Shown in pieces: positions 54,264-64,000 of a stretch of DNA of 64,000 nucleotides. Below the pieces are notes generated by a model, which saw only the letters and a program-made list of their open reading frames with translations, was not told where the DNA came from and ran no database searches. Every line of letters begins with the position of its first letter. Position 1 is the stretch's first letter. A program made the position numbers and the translations under genes. Location: assembly GCA_028532985.1 (NCBI GenBank), contig JANCIK010000010.1, positions 2,418,001 through 2,482,000 on the forward strand. The letters run 5' to 3'. Source of the stretch: Stropharia rugosoannulata (lineage: Eukaryota; Basidiomycota; Agaricomycetes; Agaricales; Strophariaceae).

Positions 54264-54755
54264 AGCAGAGAGTAAAGAAACTCTCAACTGGGGACAGTTG
54301 AATTTATAGTGGGGGGGAGAGATGGCCTAGCCAAGCAGAGATAAACCTAGGTGCTTAAGGAGATACTGCAGGAAGAACAAGAGCTCAGGGCAGAAGTAAA
54401 AGCTGGCTGGCGCATACACACATGCATGTCTTTCATATGCGTGCATCGCACTTATACTCGCCCACTGTAAAAAGACAGGAGCAGAAGTTAGTGGGCAGAT
54501 ACAAGCAAGTGGACACGGGTCATAGGCGCGCATGGCACTGGTAGCCGCTCAAAAGAAACCAGGCTAGTAGACATCTTAAAAAGGCAGAGAGAACTTAAGA
54601 TCACACAGGAGGAAGATAAGAAGATAATGATAATTCCAAAGCATATAATAGTAAACAAAAACTACTCTACATATGCTAGATAGAATAGTTAGGAAGGGAA
54701 CAGGAAAGAAGTACAAAATGAAAATAAGCGCCAAAATGCGCGCCCTGCAGCAAGA
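54264..54755. other. Intergenic region between aORF2 and aORF1 of B
   Basis: It contains the aORF2 TATA box and a run GTGGGGGGGAGAG like the polypurine tract of A. Nothing coding is supported. Confidence 0.35.
54301..54310 (-). promoter_or_regulatory. TATA box of aORF2 (B)
   Basis: ACTATAAATT on the minus strand, 38-47 bp before the ATG. The neighbouring GGACAGTTGA on the plus strand is shared with A. Confidence 0.55.
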
Positions 54756-56795
54756 CTAGGCCCCCATATTATCGCCATCCTCTTCCTCAGCGGAGACCTC
54801 GGGGCTCGAGTTGTCGACAACGACAGGAGAGGACTTGTAAGACCGAACAGGAGCCTTGCCTTTGCCTTTGCCCTTACCCTTGCCTTTGGAAGTAGCAGAG
54901 CAGACTTTGGAAGCCTTAGAAGGCTGGGGAGCGGGAATAAAAGAAGAAGGATCTTGACAAGGATGGTCGGGGTGATAGAAAGAGGAAGAAGGCAGAGAGT
55001 CAATCGAAGGGCGGGAGTCCAATGGTTGGCAGAGTGCATCGTATGAAGCACAGAGCTGCTTGAGGTCCATAGAATGAAGGGTATCGAATGTTTTGCAGTC
55101 AGCGAAATGGGAGCCAATAATCACATTAGTGGGCAGGGTCATGGCCATAGCCTGCGCGAGCTGCACAAGCTGGATGAGTTCAGCGAAATAGAGGCGCTGA
55201 AGGCCTCGACGAGTTTCCTCAGCAGCGCGCACTTGCTGACTGAAAACTTCAATACAGGCGAAAGAGGCATGTAATTCTAGAAAGAAGGAGAACCATAAGT
55301 AATAGAAGAAAAGAAGAAAAAGGAGATGCGCACACCACGGGGAGAGGTGTGATACCAGCCAGAAGTACCCTCCAAGGCGCTGTCGAGCTCAGGGCCAGTC
55401 ATGGTATGCAGGCAAGGGCCTTGGCCCCCTAGGCGGCAACCCGCGCATTTCCGGCCAGGACTGCGAAGGATGCAAAAGTGCTTCAGTGAGGGAGTGGTGG
55501 AAGAGTCATCCTGAGGGCGGCCGCAAAGTGAGCAAGTGAAACCAGGCTAAGGAAGGAACAATAAATAAATGCTAAAAAGGAGAAAAATAAAGAGACGAAC
55601 GATGATTGCTTCGCGCAGCGCTTCCTCAGGCGGGAGTTGGGCCATGCTTATGGCATCTGGCAAGGGGTCGCCAGCCAGGGCCAGGGACACGTGATAGATG
55701 CCAGGCAGGAGGTTGTAGATGGGGTATGTCGAGTGGTACTGCAACTTGGAGGAATCAACGCCTTTCAGGCGGGGCAGCTCTTCGAGGCCGCTAGGAATCG
55801 CCGCTAAAGGAATGACCTTGGTATGCAAGGCATGTACCTGAGGCACGGGGGGAGAGCCGCGCACGGTGGAGGGCCCCGCTAACGTCTCCTGAATCACTAA
55901 AAACAAAAAGAAAAGAAAAGACGGGTGTCAATTAAAAGGGATAAAGCTGCAAAGAAAGAATACATACCAGCTGCTTTGCGGGTATGCTTGGCTAGGGGAA
56001 TAGCAGGGACAGGCAGGGTGGAGATGGGTACGAGCACGGCGCGCTTGCGTTTGGAAGGAGGAGCAGGCGCAGAATCAACAGCTGGAGGTAATAAGAGGTC
56101 CGGAGAAGGAGAAGGCGGGGGAGGGGTTGGCGAAGGAGCGGCGCGCTTTCGTTTGGCGGCTGCGGCAGGAAGGGGCTCGACTGGCAGGGGATCGGGATCA
56201 GGAGGGGGTGGTGTGGGCGAAGGCGAGGCGCGCCTCTCTTCGACGGGAGGGGCGGGCGTTGAGTCAACGACCACCCCACTGGACTCCCCCATCTCCATGT
56301 CGGCGCTGGTAGACGCAATCGGCACATATTGGAGGCGAGGCTCGGGCTCGTCTCCGGGGGTCCAGAGCAAAGGGAAAGCCGTGGCGAAAGCCCCCCGGTA
56401 TGAGAGAAGCTAAGACACAGGGGCGTGCAGTGCATGTAAGCAGTTGAAGGAGAAATAAAATAAAATAAAATAAAAGACATACTGGTTCGAGCAATGGCTC
56501 TGAGTACCAAGTCGGCCATTTAGTCGGGTCCTGTGCGTCCCGACCGAAGGAGGAGGTTTTGTCGCTTAGGCTCAAGATGGACAAGATGAGCGCGAGCTTG
56601 TGGATGCCGGCATGGTGCGAAAGGTCCTGGGGAAAGGCTAGTAGATGGGCTTCGAGGCCTGCGGCAAGCGAGTCCCGATAGGTGTTGAAGAGGGCCGTCT
56701 GGGTGGCATCGAGAATGTCGAGGTCACCGAGGTCCTCGAACGCATGGAAGTCGGCCAGTGCAGAGCGCAGGCAGTGGAAGCAGTCGACGCCAGGG
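54756..56795 (-). CDS. aORF1 of element B, five exons seen, 5' end lost
   Basis: Exons are about 56795-56483, 56409-55968, 55896-55601, 55546-55336 and 55276-54756. Introns of 73, 71, 54 and 59 nt are GT-AG. Exons 2-5 sum to 490 codons with no stop. The first intron is absent from A and the other three match A in position. The protein has a helical N-part (LGDLDILDATQTALFN), a very Pro-rich centre with KRKRA clusters, a Cys-rich module (CSLCGRP ... CAGCRLG) and a Lys/Gly repeat near the end (GKGKGKGKGKAP). The ATG and promoter are replaced by Copia C3. The retained open frame in an otherwise decayed element is notable. Confidence 0.7.
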
Positions 56796-57600
56796 CATTG
56801 AAAGACGAGTCTGACAGTACCACACCCAAGTTGGAGTCATCGCATTGCATTCCGCAATCGACAAAAACACCAACATGCTCAACTCGACGAGATCAGCATT
56901 CTGCCCCAAACGTGCCCCAACCGCCTCGTACTGTTGCACCTCCCATTCCTGTGGAACCCAAGGTTGTTGCTGAGCCTCTGAGACGCACTACACGTGAATC
57001 TCGACCTCCTGGCAAATGGTGGAAAGTCAAACCTGCTGCTGTGCCCCTCCCACCGTCTTCTGAGACAGACAACCTCGATAATGACGAACTCGACAGTTAC
57101 ACTGTTGATGAAGGTCTGGAAGAGGTTCAGTTTGCTGGTGCTGCTACTGTGTCAGATCCCAAGAACTACAAGCAGGCACTCAAGGGCGACAATGCAGACA
57201 GATGGCAAGATGCAGCAAATGCAGAGTACAACACACTGCTGCAGAACAACACTTGGGAAATCGTCGACTTGCCACCTGGTGCAAAGGCTATTGGTTCTGG
57301 TTGGGTTTTCAAGGTCAAGCGTCATGCAGATGGCACTGTGGAGCGTTACAAGGCTCGTATTGTCGCAAAGGGCTACAGTCAGCATCCTGGAGTCGATTAC
57401 ACCGAAGTCTTTGCTCCCACCTTCTGTCCAGCAACCTTGCGCATGATACTGGCTATTGCAGCTGCAGAGGACCTTGAGCTATGCTCTGTGGATATTTTGT
57501 TAGATTACATGGATTGGACTTGACCATCAGCAGTAGATTAGATATTGCGTACTATATTTAGTATGCTCCATATATAGTCAATCTCGCTTATGGTAGTATA
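56796..57600 (+). pseudogene. Copia C3 fragment (linker, RT start) with partial LTR
   Basis: A Pro-rich linker (PQPPRTVAPPIPVEPK) leads into the RT start (NNTWEIVDLPPGAKAIGSGW; YKARIVAKGYSQHPGVDYTE). After LCSVDIL the frame passes directly into the LTR start TGTTAGATTAC at 57498, and the LTR stops at TA 57599-57600 where a Tc1 remnant begins. The left junction with aORF1 shares AGGGC with the Copia sequence. Confidence 0.8.
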
Positions 57601-57873
57601 CTCGTGATTGACAAAAGTGATCACGATTATGTAATCACGCATGTGTCGCACCAAAAACAAAGAAACTTGTAATTCAGATAACACAGAAACTACACAGTGA
57701 AATTGGTCAAAATTGTATATACATATAGCAAATAATAGTATTTATTGCTTTACAAAGTTAGAAAGGAGTATGACCGACTTTAGCCTTGAGAACAGCCTCA
57801 ACTCTTTGAGGCATACTGGAAATATACTTGTTAATGTCAGAAATCGGTAGCTCCTCCCATGCAGCATGGACGG
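57601..57873 (-). pseudogene. Tc1/mariner transposase C-terminus and terminal repeat
   Basis: Read on the minus strand: AWEELPISDINKYISSMPQR, then VEAVLKAKVGHTPF and a stop, the usual end of Tc1-type transposases, followed by an AT-rich tail ending CAATCACGAG next to TA. The catalytic part is missing because LTR B2 starts at 57874. The insertion at TA fits the family's target. Confidence 0.7.
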
Positions 57874-59039
57874 TGACAGGGCTGCTTTTTGGCTACAGAC
57901 ATAAATTGTCAGAAGTTCCCTTAAAGGGATAGCTGCGCACAGGAAAACACAAGAGGGACTAGAGTTGAGCCTGTCTCGTAGTCTATAGCTATCAGTGCGC
58001 GAGCATCATGACTATAAGCACCTGCACGCACCGTATTGCGAGAAGGATTGGTCAACAAGCTGCACAGTCTAGGGTGCATAGTTTGGCCATCTGTGCTAGT
58101 GATCAGGGAAGTGTAGAACGGTTAAGCACCAGCAAAGAGCGGTGTGAGTACAGCTGAGCGGATACCAAAGGCGGTGTGAAGGGCTGTGCGCGTATCTCAT
58201 ATGCGCGCATCGCAAAGGCAGAATTTGTCTAAGTCCACACATCATGTGACCGTGGCGGCGCACATCAAAAGACGCGCAAAAGCCCGAGGGAATGAACGAC
58301 ATGCGCACAGCGAATGCCAAGGGATCAGGACACTCGAAGGGAAGCCCGGATGCGATGCACAGACCTTTGGCCGCACGTTGCTAGTATTTACTTTACCTTA
58401 TTATTAGTACACATGCGCGCATCGCATATAAACCTGTATCCTTGTCTATAGTAATCTAAGCAATTGTCTACCCACTAGATCTGTGTGCTGGGTTCTGTCC
58501 CAGGCCGTCAGCGGGCTGTGTTTAGCTTTTGTTAGGGTTTTAACTGTGAAGTATTTGTGAATCATAGGAGTTTTGGATAGCTTCTGGCCACCGGGTCAAT
58601 TGGAGAGCTCAGTGAGGAGTCAGTACAACCATGTACGGAAACTCGCACTGTAGTGTTTAGACTGTGAGACTGCACCGCCGGGTGAAAGACTTTGGAGAGT
58701 CTTGGATTTCTGGACTTTGGAGAGTCTGCACATCGAACAAGGTCACCGGACCCTGAAGTGCGCGCAGCGAAGCCGTTCACTAAAACAACTTATTTCATAT
58801 ATCATTTGCCTAGTGCGTGCCTCTGGCAACCGGACTCTATCCGAGATTTACTAGAATTAAACCCCTCCTTACAAACGAACTTGCAGGCACTACTTGCTAT
58901 TACAAAGACTAGAGGAAACGAGGTGCGCACATCGCACGCCCAAAACAGGAACCAGAGCAGAGCATAGATTATACTAGCCATTTAGTTGAGGGCATTCGCT
59001 CAATCTAAGGGATAGGATCTCGCTCCGCTGGGTGTGTGA
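57874..59039 (+). repeat. LTR B2, 3' end cut by Copia C4
   Basis: TGACAGGGCTGC as in B1, aligned along its length to GCTGGGTGTGTG at 59039. The last 60-70 bp are missing because C4 begins. It is either B's 3' LTR or an independent solo LTR in the Tc1 remnant. Confidence 0.88.
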
Positions 59040-59243
59040 TGTTGAAAGCAGACTGCTTACAGGCGCAGAGAGCGAACCTAACTCACACAGAGATGATGGT
59101 GGTAAGAGATTAAGAGGCATCTACACTAGTACATGCCTTATATACTACCATAAGCGAGATTAACTATATATGGAGCGTACTAAATATAGTACGCGATATC
59201 TAATCTACTGCTGATGGTCAGTCCAATCCTATGTAATCTAACA
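59040..59243 (-). repeat. Copia C4 3' LTR (204 bp)
   Basis: In element orientation TGTTAGATTACA ... TGCTTTCAACA. GGTCACGGGGGAG directly before it is the polypurine tract. Confidence 0.88.
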
Positions 59244-59285
59244 CTCCCCCGTGACCAAGGCAGTCTCTATACTACAGTATATACA

Positions 59286-60665
59286 CTATGGTCGAACTCC
59301 CATGTGAGAGCGACAGTAATCTACTTTAACTGCTGAGAGTGGTTTGGTGAGAATGTCAGCCACCTGTTGTGTTGTGGGTATAAACGAGGGTGTGATGACT
59401 CTGTTCTGTACAGCGTCGCGTAACCAGTAGAAACGAAGGTCGAGGTGCTTCATGCATCCGTGGTGCTCTGGGTTCTTCGATACACTGATAGCAGACTGAT
59501 TGTCAATGTGCAGTGTGGAGGGAACCGGAATCGTGTAGCCAAACTCGCGCAGAATGTTGTGCATCCAGGAGATCTCCTTGCCAGCCTCAACTGCAGCCAC
59601 AAACTCAGCTTCAGTGGTAGAGAGTGTCACAATGCTCTGCAATTTGCTAGACCAGCTAATTGCACCACCAGCCATGAGTACGACGTATCCACCTGTAGAG
59701 CGTCCAGTGTCCTTGCAGTCGCCGTGTGCAGCATCACAGTAAGTTGTGAACAGATCTGTACCAAGCAAACAAGAGTAAACCAACTTGTACTCAAGTGTTC
59801 CTTTCAGATACTTGAACAAGTGCTTGACTGCTGTCCAGTGCTGCGGTCCAGGATTGCTGTTAAAGCGTGCGAGGTAAGACACAGTGTGTGCGATGTCAGG
59901 ACGTGTCATTGTGGCGAGATACTGGAGAGAACCGATGGCGCTGAGGTAGGGAACACTTTGCATGAAGTCGATGTCGTCAGAACTGCTTGGTGCCATTGCA
60001 CGAGTTAGCACAGTGCCAGCTGACATGGGAGTGGTGACAGGAATTGCATCTTGCATACTGTAACGTTCAAGCATGTCCAGAATGAACTGGCGCTGGTGAA
60101 GCGAAATCTTGCATTTGCTGCGATCCCTGGTTATGCCAACACCTAGTAGAAACTCCGTAGCACCGAGATCCCTGCATTTGAATCGTGCACTGAGTTGCTT
60201 CACAGCACGGTCAATGGATGAAGTCGATTTGGATGCAAACGTGATGTCGTCAATGTAGATGGGCACGAAAATGCGAACTGTGCCATCTGAGTAGATGTAC
60301 ACTGACCTGTCTGCTTCCACACGCTTGAATCCCATGTCAGTGAGAACTGAATGCAACTTCCTGTTCCATTGCCTAGCTGACTGCTTGAGACCGTAAAGCG
60401 ACTTGCGCAGCTTGCAGACCTTGTTTGGTGCACCTTCGTGAAATCCCTCAGGCTGCAGCATGTAGATGTCCTCATCCAAGTCACCGTTCGTGAATGCAGA
60501 CGAAATGTCCACAGAGCGTAGCTCAAGGTCCTCAGTAGCTGCAATAGCCAGTATCATGCGCAAGGTTGCTGGTCGGAAGGTGGGAGCAACAAAGACTTTG
60601 GTGTAATCGACTCCAGGATGCTGACTATAGCCCTTTGCAACGATACAAGCCTTGTAGCGCTCCAC
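59286..60665 (-). CDS. Copia C4 reverse transcriptase and RNase H (459-aa frame)
   Basis: This is the Copia-type RT that copies element RNA. It has YKACIVAKGYSQHPGVDYTK, SAFTNGDLDEDIYM, QPEGFHEGAPNKVCKLRKSL and the catalytic IYIDDITFA (YIDD where YVDD is usual). It then has the LLGVGITRDRSKCKISLHQR connection and RNase H (CDAAHGDCKDTGRSTGGYVV; TLSTTEAEFVAA; LHIDNQSAI). The frame starts after a TAG (60700) that replaces a Trp codon in GSGWVFKV, so the RT N-terminus lies upstream in the same region. The C-terminus is complete (VKVDYCRSHMGVRP). Confidence 0.88.
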   Translation of the reverse strand: MERYKACIVAKGYSQHPGVDYTKVFVAPTFRPATLRMILAIAATEDLELRSVDISSAFTNGDLDEDIYMLQPEGFHEGAPNKVCKLRKSLYGLKQSARQWNRKLHSVLTDMGFKRVEADRSVYIYSDGTVRIFVPIYIDDITFASKSTSSIDRAVKQLSARFKCRDLGATEFLLGVGITRDRSKCKISLHQRQFILDMLERYSMQDAIPVTTPMSAGTVLTRAMAPSSSDDIDFMQSVPYLSAIGSLQYLATMTRPDIAHTVSYLARFNSNPGPQHWTAVKHLFKYLKGTLEYKLVYSCLLGTDLFTTYCDAAHGDCKDTGRSTGGYVVLMAGGAISWSSKLQSIVTLSTTEAEFVAAVEAGKEISWMHNILREFGYTIPVPSTLHIDNQSAISVSKNPEHHGCMKHLDLRFYWLRDAVQNRVITPSFIPTTQQVADILTKPLSAVKVDYCRSHMGVRP

Positions 60666-60882
60666 AGTGCCATCTGCATGACGCTTGACCTTGAAGACCT
60701 AACCAGAACCGATTGCCTTTGCACCAGGTGGCAAGTCGACGATTTCCCAAGTGTTGTTCTGCTTGAGTGCCTGCTTGTAGTTCTTGGGATCTGACACAGT
60801 AGCAGCACCAGCAAACTGAACCTCTTCCAAGCCTTCATCAACAGTGTAACTGTCGAGTTCGTCATTATCGAGGTCATCAGTC

Positions 60883-62892
60883 TCAGAAGGCGGCGTAGAA
60901 GGCGGGAGGGGCACAGCAGCAGCACTTTGGTAAACTCGATGATTTTGCACCAGTGGTCGGTTTCTGCAAGTTGGGAGTAGGTGCATCGTGTTCCTCATCA
61001 GACGACGAGTCAGATGGTGCTGGTCCCGCCAAAGGAGGTGCAGTTGGTGCGTCCGAGTCATCAGTATCCAAGTCAGGCAAATAGGCAGCAGTTGAATCCC
61101 CCCCAGAATCTGGCACATCTGAGAAGTGTGAAGGCGTGCCCTTTGGGAACAGGTTGATTGGTGAAGTGACCTTCAAACCAGGAAAACTGCGTTCGTCAAA
61201 GATAGCACGTTCTGAGATCACATACTTCTTAGTGGACGGATTGTAGAACTGCCAGCCTTTGTAGCCTGTAGGATAACCAACAAAGATGCACTTCTCAACG
61301 TGTGGTTGCAGTGACTTGCGTTTGTCTCTCTGCACAAAGACGTACGCAGCACAACCAAAAACACGGAGATGGCTCATATCAGGTTTCTTGCCATGCCATG
61401 CAGTGTAGGGAACAGAGTCAGTCAGAGACGACGTAGGTAGCCTGTTCCACACGTGAATGTAAGCAAACACTGCAAGTCGCCAAAACGAGAGTGGGAGCTT
61501 TGCTTCTACAAGCATTGCAGTGACGTGTTCAGCAATAGTGCGATTGGCGCGTTCAGCAACACCATTCTGCTGAGGCCAATTGCATGTGCTGTGTCGTCTG
61601 TGAATGCTGCATTGCTCCATAAACCGTATGAACTCGTTTGACATGTATTCACCAGCCTTGTCATCCTGCATTGCCTTGATTTTCGCATTCAGCTGGTTCT
61701 CTGCATATGCCTTGTACACCTTGAATGCATCAAATGCGTCCGACTTGCGCTTTAGGAACATGACAGCATGCAGGTGAGTGCAGTCGTCGATGAATGTGAT
61801 CCAGTAGCGATGTCCCTCAGGTGTGGGCACTGAGAGCGGACCATGCAAGTCAGAATGCACCAATTCAAGCGGTTTCGTCGATTTGCGAGTTGAGCTCGGA
61901 AATGTACCAGACGTCATCTTGCCAGCTAAGCATGGTTCGCAAATTGGATCTGGTTGCTCTTTCGACGTTACGAGCATGCCAGTGACCAGGTCCTTGGAAA
62001 GCAGCTTGTTGATGTGTGCATGGCTGTGATGTCTGCAACGACGATGCCAGAGCTCTGCATTGAGGGGTAGAGTTGACGACGACGAAGCAGAGCACGCAGA
62101 TTCGCAAATGGGACGTGTGAGACCATCCAGAATGGCAGAGTGCGAGGCATTGATAGTTGCAGTGAAGATGGTCTTGCCAGAGTGGTTGAAGTACATCTTC
62201 TTTGCATCGATCTCAATAAGGATGCCAGAGCGCTTGGTGAGGTACAGACATGCAAGCAGGTTGTTGCGCAACTTGGGGACATGCAGAACGTGTTTGATGA
62301 CTACAGCGTCTGCTTTCTTGCCATTGATGACTGGGTGGAACACCACATTGCCAACACCCTCAGAGTAGACGATAGAATCATCTGCAAGACGAATTGGGAC
62401 ACAGTGAGGTTTGTACTCCACAATCCAGTCTTGATGAGGTGTCATATGGCTAGTTGCACCTGTATCTGCGAGCCAGTCGAAATCGTTGCCTTGTGCGTCA
62501 CCCGTAGCAAGTGCAGACGCAAAACCTGCATACTCGACGATTTGCGACGTCTCCTCTGCTGGGGGCGAAGTAGAGTGTGCCATTTGACCAATAGCTGCCA
62601 GAGTCGACCACATGCTAACTGGGTCATGCAGAATGTGAGCCAATTGTGATTTGAGCTCATTCTGAACATGACTGTGGATGTAGCCAGCAGCAGCAGTCGA
62701 CTTGCTTGTCCATATGTCGTGTGCCTCGATCTCAGCCATAGACGGCGTGAGAGAGAGCACAGGACGCTTGCATTCACCTGTAACCAGACGCCATAGCTCC
62801 TGAGAGCGTAACCATGCTTTCATGTTGCAAGACCAGAGTTGGTAGTTGGCAGTGCTCAGTTTGTCAAACTGAGGTGTTGCGAAGAAACTCAT
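60883..62892 (-). pseudogene. Copia C4 Gag start, protease and integrase (669-aa frame) with deletions
   Basis: It starts MSFFATPQFDKLSTANYQLW. After DPVSMWSTLAAIG the centre and zinc knuckle of Gag are deleted (compare C1), joining QMAHSTSPPAEE. Protease has WLADTGATSHMTP (DTGA). Pre-integrase and the zinc finger HRRCRHHSHAHIN ... CEPCLAG follow. The integrase core has VHSDLHGP, QDDKAGEYMSNEF and GVAERANRTIAEH (D, D, E). A Ser/Pro-rich linker breaks at about 60912, losing the segment present in C3 and C5. The integrase looks complete but no functional Gag can be made. Confidence 0.85.
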
Positions 62893-63586
62893 GATTGCAG
62901 GTGAAGCGACGTGGTGAACGACGTGATATGGTATGAGGTGGTAGCTGAGAATGGCGCAAACGATGTGACAAAGTTGCGAGACGAGCTGGGGTGAGATGCA
63001 CGAGCAGTGGGCAGAACACTTGCAGTATCACAATTAGGCCGAGTTGAGCACTTGCAGTAAAACGTCGATTGCACGAGCAGCAGTGAACCGATTGACACGA
63101 GACTGTGCAAGAGGGTGGTTCAAAGATGCGGAACGTGTGTGATCCAGTTGTGCGAACGACGATGACGATGTGCGAGTGCAGTGAGCAAAACTGTTTCAGA
63201 GTGTCAATTGGACGGAGTTGAGCACTCTGGTGAAGAACAGTGAATTGCGAGTGAACGGCTGATCGTGACGACCTGTGAGTGGGCAAGTGACGAGAGGCAC
63301 GTGTAACGATGAGGTCCTCAAAAGAACCACGTGTTTCGACGATCAGGGAAGCCCGGGGAGCGAAGTCTCTGGTGAACACCAAGAGAGTGCTATTGACCTA
63401 AAACCAAAAGAGGCGGATTGCTCGATAACCGTGCAAGCTGGTGGAACGCAGGTGGTACCAGAACGACGGTCGTGACGTGGCAGTCGTGCTCACGAAAAAA
63501 CGAGGCAAAACGAACGACGATGAGTGTTAGGTTGAATACCAAGCCACTCAGTGGAGAAAGGACAGTAGAGTAGTGATGAGTAGGAT
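62893..63586 (-). other. Copia C4 leader
   Basis: 694 bp between the primer-binding site and the ATG. It contains short GAGCACTTG-like repeats (around 63030, 63215) and no convincing ORF. Confidence 0.45.
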
Positions 63587-63610
63587 GCTCAGAGCGCAGG
63601 GCTCATAACC
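63587..63610 (-). other. Copia C4 primer-binding site
   Basis: On the minus strand GGTTATGAGCCCTGCGCTC follows the LTR directly. As in C1, it matches the anticodon arm of initiator tRNA-Met. Confidence 0.65.
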
Positions 63611-63688
63611 TGTTGAAAGCAGACTGCTTACAGGCGCAGAGAGCGAACCTAACTCACACAGAGATGATGGTGGTAAGAGATTAAGAGG
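63611..63688 (-). repeat. Copia C4 5' LTR, 78 bp left
   Basis: Identical to the start of 59040-59243 as far as TTAAGAGG, then replaced by Copia pol sequence. Confidence 0.85.
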
Positions 63689-64000
63689 GGCACAGCACCA
63701 GGTTTGACTTTCCACCATTTGCCAGGAGGTCGAGATTCACGTGTAGTGCGTCTCAGAGGCTCAGCAACAACTTTGGGTTCCACAGGAATGGGAGGTGCAA
63801 CAGTACGAGGCGGTTTGGGCACGTTTGGGGCAGAATGCTGATCTCGTCAAGTTGAGCATGTTGGTGTTTTCGACGATTGCAGAATGCGATGCAATGACTC
63901 CAACTTGGGTGTGGTACTGTCAGACTCCTCTTTCGACGCCCTATCTGATGGTACTTGACTCGACTTGGTGGGACCAGTGGTTGGACCGGAATACACATGC
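63689..64000 (-). pseudogene. Copia C5 linker fragment, cut by the window edge
   Basis: The minus strand encodes DRASKEESDSTTPKLES, then RRDQHSAPNVPKPPRTVAPP and KWWKVKPGAVP, the linker between integrase and RT that C4 lacks. It joins the C4 LTR within GAGGGGCACAGC, a short shared sequence. Confidence 0.75.

Larger units (their letters stand above)
42439..59039 (+). mobile_element. Element B: relative of A with the same antisense cargo; 3' end rearranged
   Basis: The order is LTR B1, primer-binding site, gag, protease, pol with deleted integrase core, then aORF4, aORF3, aORF2 and aORF1 in antisense. aORF1 is cut at about 56795 by Copia C3, followed by a Tc1 remnant and LTR B2. B2 lies within Tc1 sequence, so it may be an independent LTR rather than B's own 3' LTR. 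The element certainly spans 42439-56795. The remainder is provisional. Confidence 0.75.
59040..63688 (-). mobile_element. Copia C4, minus strand, best-preserved Copia of the window
   Basis: Right to left it has a partial 5' LTR (63688-63611), primer-binding site, leader, gag-protease-integrase frame, RT-RNase H frame, polypurine tract (59256-59244) and 3' LTR (59243-59040). It lacks most of gag and has a linker deletion. Confidence 0.88.

Noticed and set aside
62864..63382. 172-aa minus-strand ORF upstream of Copia C4 gag
   Set aside because: It lies in the untranslated leader, composition is biased, and it overlaps the gag start in another frame.

Overview
This window is transposon-packed DNA from a filamentous fungus, most likely a basidiomycete of the Agaricomycetes. 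The grounds are fungal-type Ty3/Gypsy and Ty1/Copia elements, a LINE with a C-terminal RNase H, a Tc1/mariner remnant, and short GT-AG introns of 46-73 nt in the few spliced genes. I see no rRNA, CRISPR array, bacterial gene or clear host housekeeping gene. Almost every base belongs to nested, partly decayed mobile elements.

The most notable object is a large Ty3-like retroelement seen as two diverged relatives. Element A (2233-19417) and element B (42439 to about 56795, possibly to 59039) both read LTR, primer-binding site, gag, protease, pol. Between pol and the 3' end both carry a 5.5-6.5 kb block of four spliced genes on the opposite strand, called here aORF1 to aORF4. A and B share gene order, protein similarity, nearly all intron positions and a candidate TATA box before each gene (the B aORF1 promoter is lost). 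aORF1 encodes a Cys-rich, nuclear-looking protein of 592 aa. aORF2 (140/142 aa), aORF3 (164/153 aa) and aORF4 (about 341/343 aa) are small proteins I do not recognise. The cargo is therefore an old part of the element. Positions 1-2232 are the 3' end of a further A copy that shares an LTR with A, so A is part of a tandem.

Element A is saturated with CAGCGG on both strands. I counted 20 in the 1.4 kb LTR and about 36 in 4.4 kb of gag-pol. The B LTR has one, but is instead rich in TGCGC-type words. A lone A-type LTR at 30754-32167 has most of its CAGCGG words changed to CAGCAG, as expected from decay of methylated CpG. My working hypothesis is a family-specific recognition word, perhaps read by an element-encoded protein.

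Layout: 1-2232, end of the upstream A copy; 2233-19417, element A, with a B-family solo LTR (8219-9433) inside its reverse transcriptase; 19418-24744, Gypsy-2 on the minus strand; 24745-29534, AT-rich DNA with a decayed JmjC-like gene; 29535-33614, a second Gypsy-2 broken by the decayed A LTR; 33615-34556, a MITE-like element; 34557-36835, deleted Copia copy C1 (+); 36836-38536, Copia fragment C2 (-); 38537-42438, a LINE (-); 42439-56795, element B, with a second MITE copy inside aORF4; 56796-57600, Copia fragment C3 (+); 57601-57873, Tc1 remnant; 57874-59039, a B LTR; 59040-63688, the best-preserved Copia, C4 (-); 63689-64000, Copia fragment C5.

No element looks fully autonomous. A has frameshifts and an inserted LTR, B lacks the integrase core, Gypsy-2 has nonsense codons, and the Copia copies have deletions. 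In A, aORF1, aORF2 and aORF3 are open once their introns are removed, while aORF4 is broken in both elements. All coordinates, splice sites and counts were derived by reading the sequence, without database searches.
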